A stretch of 64,000 nucleotides of DNA from Hyphomicrobiales bacterium (GTDB lineage Bacteria > Pseudomonadota > Alphaproteobacteria > Rhizobiales > Rhizobiaceae). Under the pieces are notes generated by a model that ran no database searches, was not told the DNA's origin, and saw only the letters and a list, made by a program, of their open reading frames with translations. Numbering within the stretch: position 1 is the stretch's first letter; each line of letters opens with the position of its first letter. This document shows, piece by piece, positions 24,184 through 33,082 of this stretch. Made by a program: the position numbers and the translations under genes. Location of the stretch: NCBI GenBank assembly GCA_003963455.1, contig RXJA01000155.1, positions 1 to 64,000 of the forward strand, read 5' to 3'.

Positions 24184-26927
24184 CAGCCGTTGGTTGTCAC
24201 ACCGATAACAAGTGATATGAGCGTCATGGTGTTCGGGCTTGCGCACTCAATCGCCACCCGGCTGTCGCTATTCCACTCGCCAGGAAAGGCGAACGGCTCT
24301 TCATCGTTCACGTCGCTGAGGACGATCGGCGATGCCGTGGTCAAATCCTTCATAGCCGGCAGCGGATAGAGCGGTCTTTCGCTATTATCGAACTCGGAGC
24401 CGTAGCGAACCCCCGCCCTCACGAAGTCAGTCATGATGATACCAACCTCATCGACCTTCTTCATTTGCAGCATGGCCGTACCGCCAGCGGCGCCATAGGC
24501 AAGCTTGGCTGACTTGTACCGGGCAGTGTAGGGAAGGCCGGCAACCCAGTTCGTTACCGCCGAGCCAACGGTGATGTTGCCGCTACCATTGACCGTGTAG
24601 GTGTTCGGTGCGGTCATCCCATCGGCGCCGAGCGTCACCAGCGGCGCGCCATCAGCCCAGACAACGACGCTTTCACCCTGAAGGTGCGTGCCGACATGGA
24701 TTGTCGTGGACGCCGGGGAGTTGGTTCCCGACGCGAAGGCATCCATCACCTTGCATGTCGTGGACGGCTTCACGTCGCTATCGAGGGCCATTTTCTCGAT
24801 GTAGCGGATCGTCGAGCCATTGATGGTGCGGTTCACCACGAAATACACACGATCCTGGGCGTCGTCGGGCAAAACTGCGACGCTCTCGAACTCGCCATCC
24901 GTTTCTATCGGAATGAAGGCCAGGACTTCCTCAAGCGGCTCATAGACGATGCAAACGCACGAGCCGTCATTGTTGATGACCCAGATGCGCGTGTCGGGCC
25001 GGCGCTGAACGGCAAGCGTCTTGATGCCCGACGTGAACAGGTCAGTCGCCAGTTTGCTCATCTGCGTGGCGTTGTAGTCTGAACTCTGCCCGTCAAAGGA
25101 GAGCTCGAACACGGCCCTGCTTGATCGATCGACAAATACCCCTCTGGTATCGACACGGGCAGGATCGACCGAAGACGCGCCGGTTGACGAAGAATCCTTG
25201 ATCGAAAGATTGGTCGGCGTCAGCGGCTCATCGAAGGATGAAGACTTAACCGTAGATACCGCACCTTCCGTGCCCACAAGAAGCCGCTGGAGGGGAAGGA
25301 GCCATTGCGTATCGTTGACACCACCAGTGGCTATCGATCGCGAGATGGGTCCGCTATCGCCTTCCGTGGTGTCGTCGAAATCCTCGAACCCGTCAGAGAC
25401 AGAGCCCCAGATCCGATCCGAACCGGACCACCACAGGCGCCCCTCGGCAAACGTTACGGCAGAGGGCCATATCTGCTCTTCAGACCACTCGCACTCGCGC
25501 CAGTTGTCCGTTGCATCCGTGCCGTGGAAAGGGGTCAGCACTTCTATGTCAACGGAGGTCGCGCTATTGAACGCTGTAACCCTGCATATTCCGGTACCGC
25601 CACCGCCATCATAAGTTACGGTGACGGTCGCCACGCCGGATGTGTACGACCCATCCTCGAAGCCAAGCTTATACCATATGATTGCGTTATTGTCGTTATC
25701 GTCGTTGTTCGTTGAACCGAGTGGTGCAGTTATATCAATTGTCGCCGACCCATGGGTGTAGTGGAATTGCTTAAACCCACTATCCTCTCCGTCGAACGAC
25801 CGCTGCCACCGCAACGTGCCAACCCATGTGCCACTAACGCTGTACGTCCAATTACGGTCGTTGTAGTCAGTGGTGTTGACGCCGGTCACTTTAAACGCGT
25901 CGGTGAACTGCCCCCCGCCAGCAAGTTTCGTTGAACAGGAAAACCCCTCATGCGTCAGAGAAAACAACGTTCCGACGTGATTGGCAGTGAAAAATGCAGA
26001 CGATGCCGTTAACGTCCCATTGCCTTCCGTCACGCTTGGGGTGAGCTTGACAGCTCGCGTGCGGGTCAACGTGAACGGACCGTTATCTGGCTGATACCTA
26101 ACAACCGACCACGAGCGAGTAGAGCGGCGTTCAATGCGCTGCGGACGGTATCCGTCGCAGGCTACAAACACCACATCCGCCGACTGGGCGAACCGCATCT
26201 TGAATAGATCCGCCTCAAGCCAACCGGTCGGCAGCGTCATCACGCCGGCGGCCTCAAGCGTCACGCTATCGACGCGCTTCAATTGTTCAAGTTCGGATTG
26301 GAAGAGAAGGTAGAACGAGGCGCCCGTTGGTGTAAATGCCAGGGAGTGGGTGCCAGTCCTCAGCGAGGTTTCGTTGATGTACTCGTCGCCGCCGGACGAA
26401 GAGCCGACCCGGATCGTGACGGGCCCGCGCTCCACAACGATACGCAACGCATGCTCAGTTCCTATCTCATTGACCGTAACAGTCTGCGCCGCAGAGGCCT
26501 TGGAGCCACGAGCGAGAGCCGTAAGATTGAGATATCCGCCTGATACCGTGCTTGTGGCGCCCGAAGTGGCGGTAAGCGTCCAGCCCGTGCCAGAGGAGAA
26601 ATCACCACTGGTGATCGCAGCAGTCACAGCGGGGCGCGTGACGAGCGTATCGTCCACCCTCACCCGCATAAGCTGGTTCGTAAACTCCAATAGCGCCGCA
26701 TCGGTGGCACCAAAGACGAACTCCTTAACGCGGCAGATGGCATTGCTGACCGTGGTCGAGAGGTATTCAAGGCCTGGCCGCATGAAGGCTGGACCGCTGG
26801 TGAGAGGCAGCAGATTGGTCTGCGTCTCCGCAGCCAGGCGCATCCTCTCCAGATCAACACGCGCAAGGTGCTTCTTGTCTTGCACGCCTACGGCAAAGTG
26901 CTGGAGGTATACGTTGACTTTCGGCAT
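24183..26927 (-). CDS. Tail tubular protein B / nozzle-like
   Basis: NVYLQHFAVGVQDKKHLARVDLERMRLAAETQTNLLPLTSGPAFMRPGLEYL. Confidence 0.8.
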   Translation of the reverse strand: MPKVNVYLQHFAVGVQDKKHLARVDLERMRLAAETQTNLLPLTSGPAFMRPGLEYLSTTVSNAICRVKEFVFGATDAALLEFTNQLMRVRVDDTLVTRPAVTAAITSGDFSSGTGWTLTATSGATSTVSGGYLNLTALARGSKASAAQTVTVNEIGTEHALRIVVERGPVTIRVGSSSGGDEYINETSLRTGTHSLAFTPTGASFYLLFQSELEQLKRVDSVTLEAAGVMTLPTGWLEADLFKMRFAQSADVVFVACDGYRPQRIERRSTRSWSVVRYQPDNGPFTLTRTRAVKLTPSVTEGNGTLTASSAFFTANHVGTLFSLTHEGFSCSTKLAGGGQFTDAFKVTGVNTTDYNDRNWTYSVSGTWVGTLRWQRSFDGEDSGFKQFHYTHGSATIDITAPLGSTNNDDNDNNAIIWYKLGFEDGSYTSGVATVTVTYDGGGGTGICRVTAFNSATSVDIEVLTPFHGTDATDNWRECEWSEEQIWPSAVTFAEGRLWWSGSDRIWGSVSDGFEDFDDTTEGDSGPISRSIATGGVNDTQWLLPLQRLLVGTEGAVSTVKSSSFDEPLTPTNLSIKDSSSTGASSVDPARVDTRGVFVDRSSRAVFELSFDGQSSDYNATQMSKLATDLFTSGIKTLAVQRRPDTRIWVINNDGSCVCIVYEPLEEVLAFIPIETDGEFESVAVLPDDAQDRVYFVVNRTINGSTIRYIEKMALDSDVKPSTTCKVMDAFASGTNSPASTTIHVGTHLQGESVVVWADGAPLVTLGADGMTAPNTYTVNGSGNITVGSAVTNWVAGLPYTARYKSAKLAYGAAGGTAMLQMKKVDEVGIIMTDFVRAGVRYGSEFDNSERPLYPLPAMKDLTTASPIVLSDVNDEEPFAFPGEWNSDSRVAIECASPNTMTLISLVIGVTTNG

Positions 26928-26928
26928 T

Positions 26929-27558
26929 CTAGAGGCCGCGCCTCGTGCCGGTGAGCGAGCCCCGGCGAAGCCTGGACTTCACCAGACGGCCGGCTGGAGA
27001 ATAGGCCACTCGCTCATCCACAGCGTCGAGTGTCTTGGCTTCCGTCAACAGGGCCTTGGAGAGGTTGAACAGATCGTTCCTGCTGCCCTTGTCGGCAGAG
27101 ACTGGAAGCGAGCACTGGAACGCCAGATAGGCCGCGAATGCTTCGGCAAACGGCTGTCTCCAGGCCCCGATGTTCCAGCCATAGGCATCATCGTTCGAGA
27201 CATAGCGGACGTAGAGCGTGTCGTTGTTGGCGTACCAGTATTGCGTCTCGTCCGCGAAATCCTCGAAGCCGATGGCGAAGGCCGGGTCGGTGTCGATCGC
27301 TACCGTGCGCACCCAATCATCGGGCTTGGAGAATGCATGCTGGTATCCGAATAGCGGCTCCACATCCTCATCCTCGCTGAGCTGCGAAGTGCGGATGGCG
27401 AAGTTCCACAGGCCCTTGGCGAGCATGTATTCGCCGGCTTCCTGCCAGGCATCATCCAGGGCGCGGCGGGTGACGCTTGCCTCTGTGAGGCTGGCGATGC
27501 CGGCCGCATTGCCGAGATAGCGCAGCGCCGATTTGTAGATGCTCAATCGGCTCGCCAT
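26929..27558 (-). CDS. Tail tubular protein A-like (gp11-type)
   Basis: IYKSALRYLGNAAGIASLTEASVTRRALDDAWQEAGEYMLAKGLWNFAIRTSQL. Confidence 0.8.
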   Translation of the reverse strand: MASRLSIYKSALRYLGNAAGIASLTEASVTRRALDDAWQEAGEYMLAKGLWNFAIRTSQLSEDEDVEPLFGYQHAFSKPDDWVRTVAIDTDPAFAIGFEDFADETQYWYANNDTLYVRYVSNDDAYGWNIGAWRQPFAEAFAAYLAFQCSLPVSADKGSRNDLFNLSKALLTEAKTLDAVDERVAYSPAGRLVKSRLRRGSLTGTRRGL

Positions 27559-27561
27559 TGA

Positions 27562-27987
27562 TCAGACCTCACACTTCATGGTCTTAACCTCGCCACCCGT
27601 GCAATCATCGAGGAGGGCCGCTATCTCGACGGCCTTCGCGGCGTCGGCTCCCATGTACATTGCGGCGTTTGCGGCCGGTGAACCGCTCCCCCACGCACCA
27701 AATTCGGTGGTGACGTTGAACGATGCGCCCGCCTCATAGATTGTCAGCGTTCCATCCTTGCGAAGGCGAACCACTGTGGCTTCGGAGAGCGTCGGCTTGT
27801 CCCCTGCCTCTCCACCCTGTAGCCACGAGACAAACGCTACGGCTTCGGCGTAGGTGCCGGTTACTCCGACTATCTCGCCATTCGGAAGGCGGAAAAGCTT
27901 GTCGCCGCCATAACGGTGAATCCAGCCGCCATTCATCATGCGGCTGTCAGAGGCCAACACGCCCCAGCGATACGCGATCGTGGTCAC
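27562..27987 (-). CDS. Proteasome/HslV-like Ntn-hydrolase-fold phage protein
   Basis: MTTIAYRWGVLASDSRMMNGGWIHRYGGDKLFRLPNGEIVGVTGTYAEA...AWGSGSPAANAAMYMGADAAKAVEIA. Confidence 0.75.
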   Translation of the reverse strand: MTTIAYRWGVLASDSRMMNGGWIHRYGGDKLFRLPNGEIVGVTGTYAEAVAFVSWLQGGEAGDKPTLSEATVVRLRKDGTLTIYEAGASFNVTTEFGAWGSGSPAANAAMYMGADAAKAVEIAALLDDCTGGEVKTMKCEV

Positions 27988-28460
27988 GCGGCGAGGCCTT
28001 GCGCCTTGGCGGCGTGCGCATGCGCGGCCTGTACCGCCTCTGCCCGCGTGCGATGATCCTTGCTGATGACCATGTGTGGATCATTGGTCATCGCGCGCCA
28101 CTTGTGGGCCGGCGCAAAATTCACAGTGTAGCCGGCCGGCGGCTGGGGAGCGTCATCGGCAACTTCACTCGGCTGCTGAACAGCGGGAGCCTTGGCAATC
28201 ACCTTGGTCAGGTCGATCGCATGCAGGAGAGCCGTCTTGACGAAGCCGACGCCAACTTCTGTCACCAGCAGATGCAGGCGCCAAGTTCGGTCCTCGGGGA
28301 TCACGATCACTTCATCGTCAGCCTTGACCAGAGAAAAGACGTTGGCCCAATTGCCGGGGACTGAAACATCCTCCATCGTCATGTCGCTCGGCACGATCAT
28401 GCGGCGAAGGGTGCGCGAAAAGTCGGCGCCATTGAGCCTCGTAATAGCTGGGATTTTCAT
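27984..28460 (-). CDS. Hypothetical phage protein
   Basis: ORF MKIPAITRLNGADFSRTLRRMIVPSDMTMEDVSVPGNWANVFSLVKADDE, 4-bp overlap with next gene. Confidence 0.6.
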   Translation of the reverse strand: MKIPAITRLNGADFSRTLRRMIVPSDMTMEDVSVPGNWANVFSLVKADDEVIVIPEDRTWRLHLLVTEVGVGFVKTALLHAIDLTKVIAKAPAVQQPSEVADDAPQPPAGYTVNFAPAHKWRAMTNDPHMVISKDHRTRAEAVQAAHAHAAKAQGLAA

Positions 28461-28560
28461 ATGTGCCTCTTGAGTTGGAAGCGGTTCGGGGGCCAGCGCA
28501 ATCTGGCCAGCCCCCTCGACCGCCGGGAGGCAACCAGCGACCGAAGTCGCTAGCTGCTCA

Positions 28561-28827
28561 TCAGGTGATCGCGATCGGAGCCGCGACAGTCGCAGCCGCG
28601 CCGGAGACCGACGCAACCTGGTAGCGCTTGTACTTGGCGGTGCCGGTGTTGATGGCGTCCACCAGATCGCCAACCCGCATGCCCTTCGTGACGCCATCCG
28701 AGAACCAGGATGCACCGACGATGGTGCCGTCCGAGTCCGCAGCGGAGTTGAAGTACATGAACACGCGCGGCATAGCGCCGCCGACCGGGTTGATGACCAT
28801 TGCGAGGTTGTCAGGAACGTATGCCAT
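28561..28827 (-). CDS. Hypothetical structural protein
   Basis: ORF following the capsid gene. Confidence 0.55.
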   Translation of the reverse strand: MAYVPDNLAMVINPVGGAMPRVFMYFNSAADSDGTIVGASWFSDGVTKGMRVGDLVDAINTGTAKYKRYQVASVSGAAATVAAPIAIT

Positions 28828-28839
28828 TGGTTCGTCTCC

Positions 28840-29682
28840 TTACGTGGCAACGAACGCCGAGCCGTCGTGAGTCCATTTCACGATGCCGGTATTCTGGAGG
28901 ATCTTCGCATTGTGGAAGAGCGTGGCGCGGGTCCAGGACGTGTCCTGTTTCTCGTCGTAGCCGACGGCGATCTTCTCTTCGCCAACGTTCACTGCGTAGC
29001 CGAGGGCGTTGCGGTGGAACAGGTAGCAAAGCTCGGACGAAGTGCCGAGGCCGGTGATGCGACTGGAAACAGCCCAGTTGATGCCAGCCCACCGGAAGAA
29101 GCGACGGGATGCCTGGCCGAATGGCTTCACATCCACGTAGTCGCCATTGGAGAATTCGGTGGTCTGCTCAAGATACGCCTCGAATGCCGGCGAGATGATG
29201 CCGAACATGTTGTCGGCTTCCTCGATCGGGATGTCGGCGTTGCCCAGAATGGCCTTGGCGCCAAGAACCATCTGCAGCGAGGCGGTCTGTGCCGTCGAAG
29301 GATAGTCCTGGGTAGCGTTGGCCAGCTCAGCAAGGATGGTGAGATCGATATCGCGGTTGATGACCGCCATCGAATTCATCTGCATGATGCGCTTCTGGTC
29401 GCCCTGCGAGGCGAAGATGTTGAACCCGGTCAGTTCATACGGCGCGTGTTTTTCAACAAGCGTCGCAGTAACCTGCGAGTTCGTGGGATTGCCATACGGA
29501 ATCTGACCGTTGGTCCCACGGGTGACGGCGGTGTCAGTACCGGAGCCGGAAACGAGGAAGGTGGCCTGATTGCCATTCATCACCGTTTCTTTGGTCGCCA
29601 TTGCTTTGAGCGAGCTGACGCGCTGCTCGAAAGCCCCGACGAACTCCTTGCGGTACTGCACAATCTGGGCTTCAATAGCCAT
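28840..29682 (-). CDS. Major capsid protein
   Basis: 280-aa ORF MAIEAQIVQYRKEFVGAFEQRVSSLKAMATKETV..., downstream of scaffold, capsid-like composition. Confidence 0.75.
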   Translation of the reverse strand: MAIEAQIVQYRKEFVGAFEQRVSSLKAMATKETVMNGNQATFLVSGSGTDTAVTRGTNGQIPYGNPTNSQVTATLVEKHAPYELTGFNIFASQGDQKRIMQMNSMAVINRDIDLTILAELANATQDYPSTAQTASLQMVLGAKAILGNADIPIEEADNMFGIISPAFEAYLEQTTEFSNGDYVDVKPFGQASRRFFRWAGINWAVSSRITGLGTSSELCYLFHRNALGYAVNVGEEKIAVGYDEKQDTSWTRATLFHNAKILQNTGIVKWTHDGSAFVAT

Positions 29683-29855
29683 TGTTCAGTCCTTTCAAAG
29701 GGTTGAGGGAGGTTTGGAGCCGCTGTCGTGCAGGGTGGCCGAAGGCGTTCCGGGGCCTTTGCAGGGGTGGCCGGTCAGCAAATCGGGGCTTCACGTCATA
29801 GGCAGGGTAGATTTGCCGTGCTCGGGGCCGTTTCCGGGGTGGCCGATCAGGCAAT

Positions 29856-29880
29856 AAAAACGCCCGCCGAAGCGAGCTGT
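29856..29880 (-). terminator. Rho-independent terminator (leftward)
   Basis: Minus strand ctcgcttcggcgggcgttttt. Confidence 0.6.
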
Positions 29881-29906
29881 TCACTGACAGATCGTCAGAG
29901 AATTCC

Positions 29907-30806
29907 TTATCTGCGGCGGCGCATCTCGCGCTCTAGGATCTGGGCATATTCCTTATCCAGACCCTTCTCGTAATACTCATCGGTGCCGATGATCTTTTCG
30001 ATTTCCGCCTTGCGAGCCGTGTGCTTGGCTTCGCTATCGGAGGAAGTGAACGCGACATCGCCGAACTTCTCGCGGCCCATGTCGGCAGCCCATGCGATGA
30101 ACTCGGGCATATCGCCAAGCCGCTTGCCGTCAATGCGAGCCTCGGCCCATTTCGCACCCACGCCAGGAATGCCCTCGATGAAGCGGCGGGCGATCGTGGT
30201 GTTGGCCTTGTACTCGCCGTGCGCCCAATCCTTGCGAAGAGTATCCTCGGCTTCTTCCGAAGCTACCTTGTCGGCCTCGATCTGCTTGGCCTGGGCGGCC
30301 TCAGCCATTTCGATGTACCATTCAGACGCGATATCAACGACATCCGGCCTGGCGCCCTTGGCATGAGCAAACTCGGTGAAGCTCGACAGGATCGGCTTGT
30401 CGTCATCCGTCAGGCGTTTCTGCACGGCCTCGGGCAGCTTGTAGCCTGTCGGATCATCCGGGATGCCCTCGGCCTTACGCCATTCGGCCATGGCCTTTTC
30501 GTCCTTGGGGTCCGGCTTCGGAAGCCGCTGCTGTCCAGAACGAATAGCAGCCTGTGCCTCACGCAGAGCCCGCGCAACACCCTTGGGAGAGCCATAGCGG
30601 GAGATAGCCTTGGCGACATCATCGTCACCACCAGCCATTTCCTCGCGCCAGTTGTCGCCCCACGGCGATCTCTGCTCAGGAGCAGGATCGGGCGTTGGTG
30701 CTGGGTCAGGAGTGGGAGTGGGAGCCGGCGCAGGTGCCGGGTCTGGGGTCGGCGCTGGGGATGGTGCCGGATCGGGTGTAGGAGTCGGGTTTTCCAACTC
30801 AGCCAT
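29907..30806 (-). CDS. Scaffold/assembly protein with Pro-rich N-terminus
   Basis: PTPDPAPAPAPTPTPDPAP then acidic helical region; between portal and capsid genes. Confidence 0.7.
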   Translation of the reverse strand: MAELENPTPTPDPAPSPAPTPDPAPAPAPTPTPDPAPTPDPAPEQRSPWGDNWREEMAGGDDDVAKAISRYGSPKGVARALREAQAAIRSGQQRLPKPDPKDEKAMAEWRKAEGIPDDPTGYKLPEAVQKRLTDDDKPILSSFTEFAHAKGARPDVVDIASEWYIEMAEAAQAKQIEADKVASEEAEDTLRKDWAHGEYKANTTIARRFIEGIPGVGAKWAEARIDGKRLGDMPEFIAWAADMGREKFGDVAFTSSDSEAKHTARKAEIEKIIGTDEYYEKGLDKEYAQILEREMRRRR

Positions 30807-31104
30807 TCTGTGCCTCTTGCCTCTTGCCTCGAACTGGTTTCGGCGGCTTGCCTTCCACCGCCTTGAGGGTCTCAGCCCTCAGCATTTTCACTATCTGCGC
30901 GCCGACGAACCGCCTGCCCTCGGCAAAGGCCGTGGCGTGGCTGTCCTGCTTGCGATAGCTCAGGTCGTAATAGTTGCTGGCCTGGTTGATGATCCAGTCC
31001 ATGGCCGTCTGCTGCTGGCCTTCATTGGCCTTGCCGGCAATCACGGCACGAACGGCCATGAGGATGTCTTTGTCGTAGGGAGCCGGCGAATGCGCTTCGC
31101 TCAC
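30799..31104 (-). CDS. Hypothetical phage protein
   Basis: 101-aa ORF MSEAHSPAPYDKDILMAVRAVIAGKANEGQQQTAMDWIINQASNYYDLSYR. Confidence 0.6.
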   Translation of the reverse strand: MSEAHSPAPYDKDILMAVRAVIAGKANEGQQQTAMDWIINQASNYYDLSYRKQDSHATAFAEGRRFVGAQIVKMLRAETLKAVEGKPPKPVRGKRQEAQNG

Positions 31105-31208
31105 TGCTTTTCCTTTGCCAGCTTGACGATTGCCAGCGCTGTTTCACGTGACATATCGCGGTGAGATGCGCAGCCCGCGAGGAGCAGGAGCGCCAGAAGC
31201 ACCCTCAC
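31101..31208 (-). CDS. Tiny lipoprotein (35 aa)
   Basis: GTG start; MRVLLALLLLAGCASHRDMSRETALAIVKLAKEKQ, overlapped with both neighbours by 4 nt. Confidence 0.5.
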   Translation of the reverse strand: MRVLLALLLLAGCASHRDMSRETALAIVKLAKEKQ

Positions 31209-32866
31209 GCGGCCACCGCTGGCGGCTGGATCATGCCGGCCTGCTGTAGAGCCAGCGATGCATCGGCAACGCTCTTGCCCACGTCCGCGCCGCCCTTGAG
31301 CGCCGCTGCCGCCTGTGCGAGACCATCAACCGTGTTGGTCTGGTCCGCCGCGTCCTGCTGCGTCTGTTCATCATTGAACCAGTCAGCCGGCGCCTGCGTG
31401 CCGCGTACCGCATCCTTGGTGGCCTTCTGCCAGTCAATGAGCGTGGCAACCGTCTTGTCGATATTGGCCGCACCAGCAACGATCTGGAGTGATTCCTGGA
31501 AGGCCTGCACGTTCTGCCTACCCTCAGCCGTGTTGAGCGGGCCCTCGAACGTGAAGGTCACGTCCTTGTCGCTCAGCGCCTTGGGCATCTCATCGATGTT
31601 GAAGGCGTTGTTGCGCACCGCCATCTGGAACGCCACGTCGAGCAGCGGCAGATGGTATTCGCTCTCAATCGGGCCGGTGAATGGCAGGATGGCGCGGCGG
31701 TATTCCTCTAGCCTGGCCTGTGTTTCGAATGCCGTCTTCTGCTGCGGCGGCAGCATGATCTTGTTGAGCAGGAAGGCTTCCGCAATGAGGTTGCGCACGT
31801 CCTGCTTCATTTCCATCCCGAAGCTCAGGCCGCTTGATGGCTGCTCCGTAAAGATGGCATCCTGGATCTTCTGGTCCGCCTCCAGATCCACATAGGTCAT
31901 GCCGCCTGCATAGCGGTTCACGGCGTCGCGGAAGATTTCTCCACGTGCGAACATCGGCGCATCAACAGCCTTTTCGCCCTGCTCCAGAAGGATGCGTGCA
32001 AGCGATTGAAGCATGCGGACATCGGGCAACGAGTTGATCGCGGCCGGGCTGAACCCCTGCGGGAAGCTCGATACCGTGCGCCACCGGGGAATGATGTAGT
32101 TGAAGACCGGTAGCGGGCCTTCGCCCAGCACTTCCTCATGCTCGCAATCGATGTAGAGCGAGCAGAAGGGATTGTCCTTGTACTGGCGACGCTTGGCCTT
32201 GTCGTCGCCGTAAATCTCCTCGAACGGCAGGACGATGTGCCTGATCTTGAATTCCTTCGACGGCTCTTTCTCCGCCGCCTGGATGATGTCCTGATGCAGT
32301 TGCGCCTTCGGCCAGCGCTGCTTGATGCTGCGGGCCGTCATGGGCATGTGGCGCTGAACATGATCGATCTTGCCGACCTGGTTCAGCATCCATGCGCATT
32401 CCTTGGGATGCCATGTGCGGAACAGGAAGTGCGTGCGGTCGGGGCTTTCCTCTACCGACAGAACCGGATTGCCGAATGCCACCCAGTCGTGATCGGCTTC
32501 ATTGGTCGAGCGCACGAAGTTAGCGCGGCGATCGTAGACCAGCCTACGGAAATGGTTCGTGGCATACTCAAGCCAGCGCGCATTGCTCGGATCTTCATCA
32601 ATCTCCTTGAGCCCGGTCTGGACCTTGAACCAATCACCCTGACGAAGCAGCGCGCCAATGGTGTTGCCGAGCGTTTCCCGCGCCTGTACCTGGAACGAAT
32701 CCATGAGGTCGGCCGAGAAATCATCGCCAAGCGTGAACGACTGCGTGAAGTCGCCGCGCATGGGATAGATGTACTCGGCAACCTCCTGCTGGAGGCTGTC
32801 CCATTGCTGCTTCTTGGCGAAGAGCTTATCCCCGATAGAGACAAGCTCCTTGGCGCGGATTTCCAT
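31205..32866 (-). CDS. Portal / head-tail connector protein
   Basis: 553 aa; WDSLQQEVAEYIYPMRGDFT...NTIGALLRQGDWFKVQTG...PVFNYIIPRWRTV. Confidence 0.85.
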   Translation of the reverse strand: MEIRAKELVSIGDKLFAKKQQWDSLQQEVAEYIYPMRGDFTQSFTLGDDFSADLMDSFQVQARETLGNTIGALLRQGDWFKVQTGLKEIDEDPSNARWLEYATNHFRRLVYDRRANFVRSTNEADHDWVAFGNPVLSVEESPDRTHFLFRTWHPKECAWMLNQVGKIDHVQRHMPMTARSIKQRWPKAQLHQDIIQAAEKEPSKEFKIRHIVLPFEEIYGDDKAKRRQYKDNPFCSLYIDCEHEEVLGEGPLPVFNYIIPRWRTVSSFPQGFSPAAINSLPDVRMLQSLARILLEQGEKAVDAPMFARGEIFRDAVNRYAGGMTYVDLEADQKIQDAIFTEQPSSGLSFGMEMKQDVRNLIAEAFLLNKIMLPPQQKTAFETQARLEEYRRAILPFTGPIESEYHLPLLDVAFQMAVRNNAFNIDEMPKALSDKDVTFTFEGPLNTAEGRQNVQAFQESLQIVAGAANIDKTVATLIDWQKATKDAVRGTQAPADWFNDEQTQQDAADQTNTVDGLAQAAAALKGGADVGKSVADASLALQQAGMIQPPAVAA

Positions 32867-32869
32867 CGA

Positions 32870-33082
32870 TTAGCCGGCCTGGCCCAAGAGCGAGTTGGAG
32901 TAGCTCGACGTGCCAGCATCGCCACCACCAGAGCGGCGGGACAACATCGTGGACGCCCTACCCGAGCGCGCGGCGATCTGCTGGCGCTGGCGAAGATCGG
33001 CCGCCTTGGCGGCTGCATCGTCAGGCGTCGGCATGGGCGTGGGCGCTTCGGGTTTTTGGGCCTTGCCAAAGAGTCCGGACAT
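32870..33082 (-). CDS. Hypothetical phage protein (70 aa)
   Basis: MSGLFGKAQKPEAPTPMPTPDDAAAKAADLRQRQQIAARSGRASTMLSRR. Confidence 0.6.
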   Translation of the reverse strand: MSGLFGKAQKPEAPTPMPTPDDAAAKAADLRQRQQIAARSGRASTMLSRRSGGGDAGTSSYSNSLLGQAG

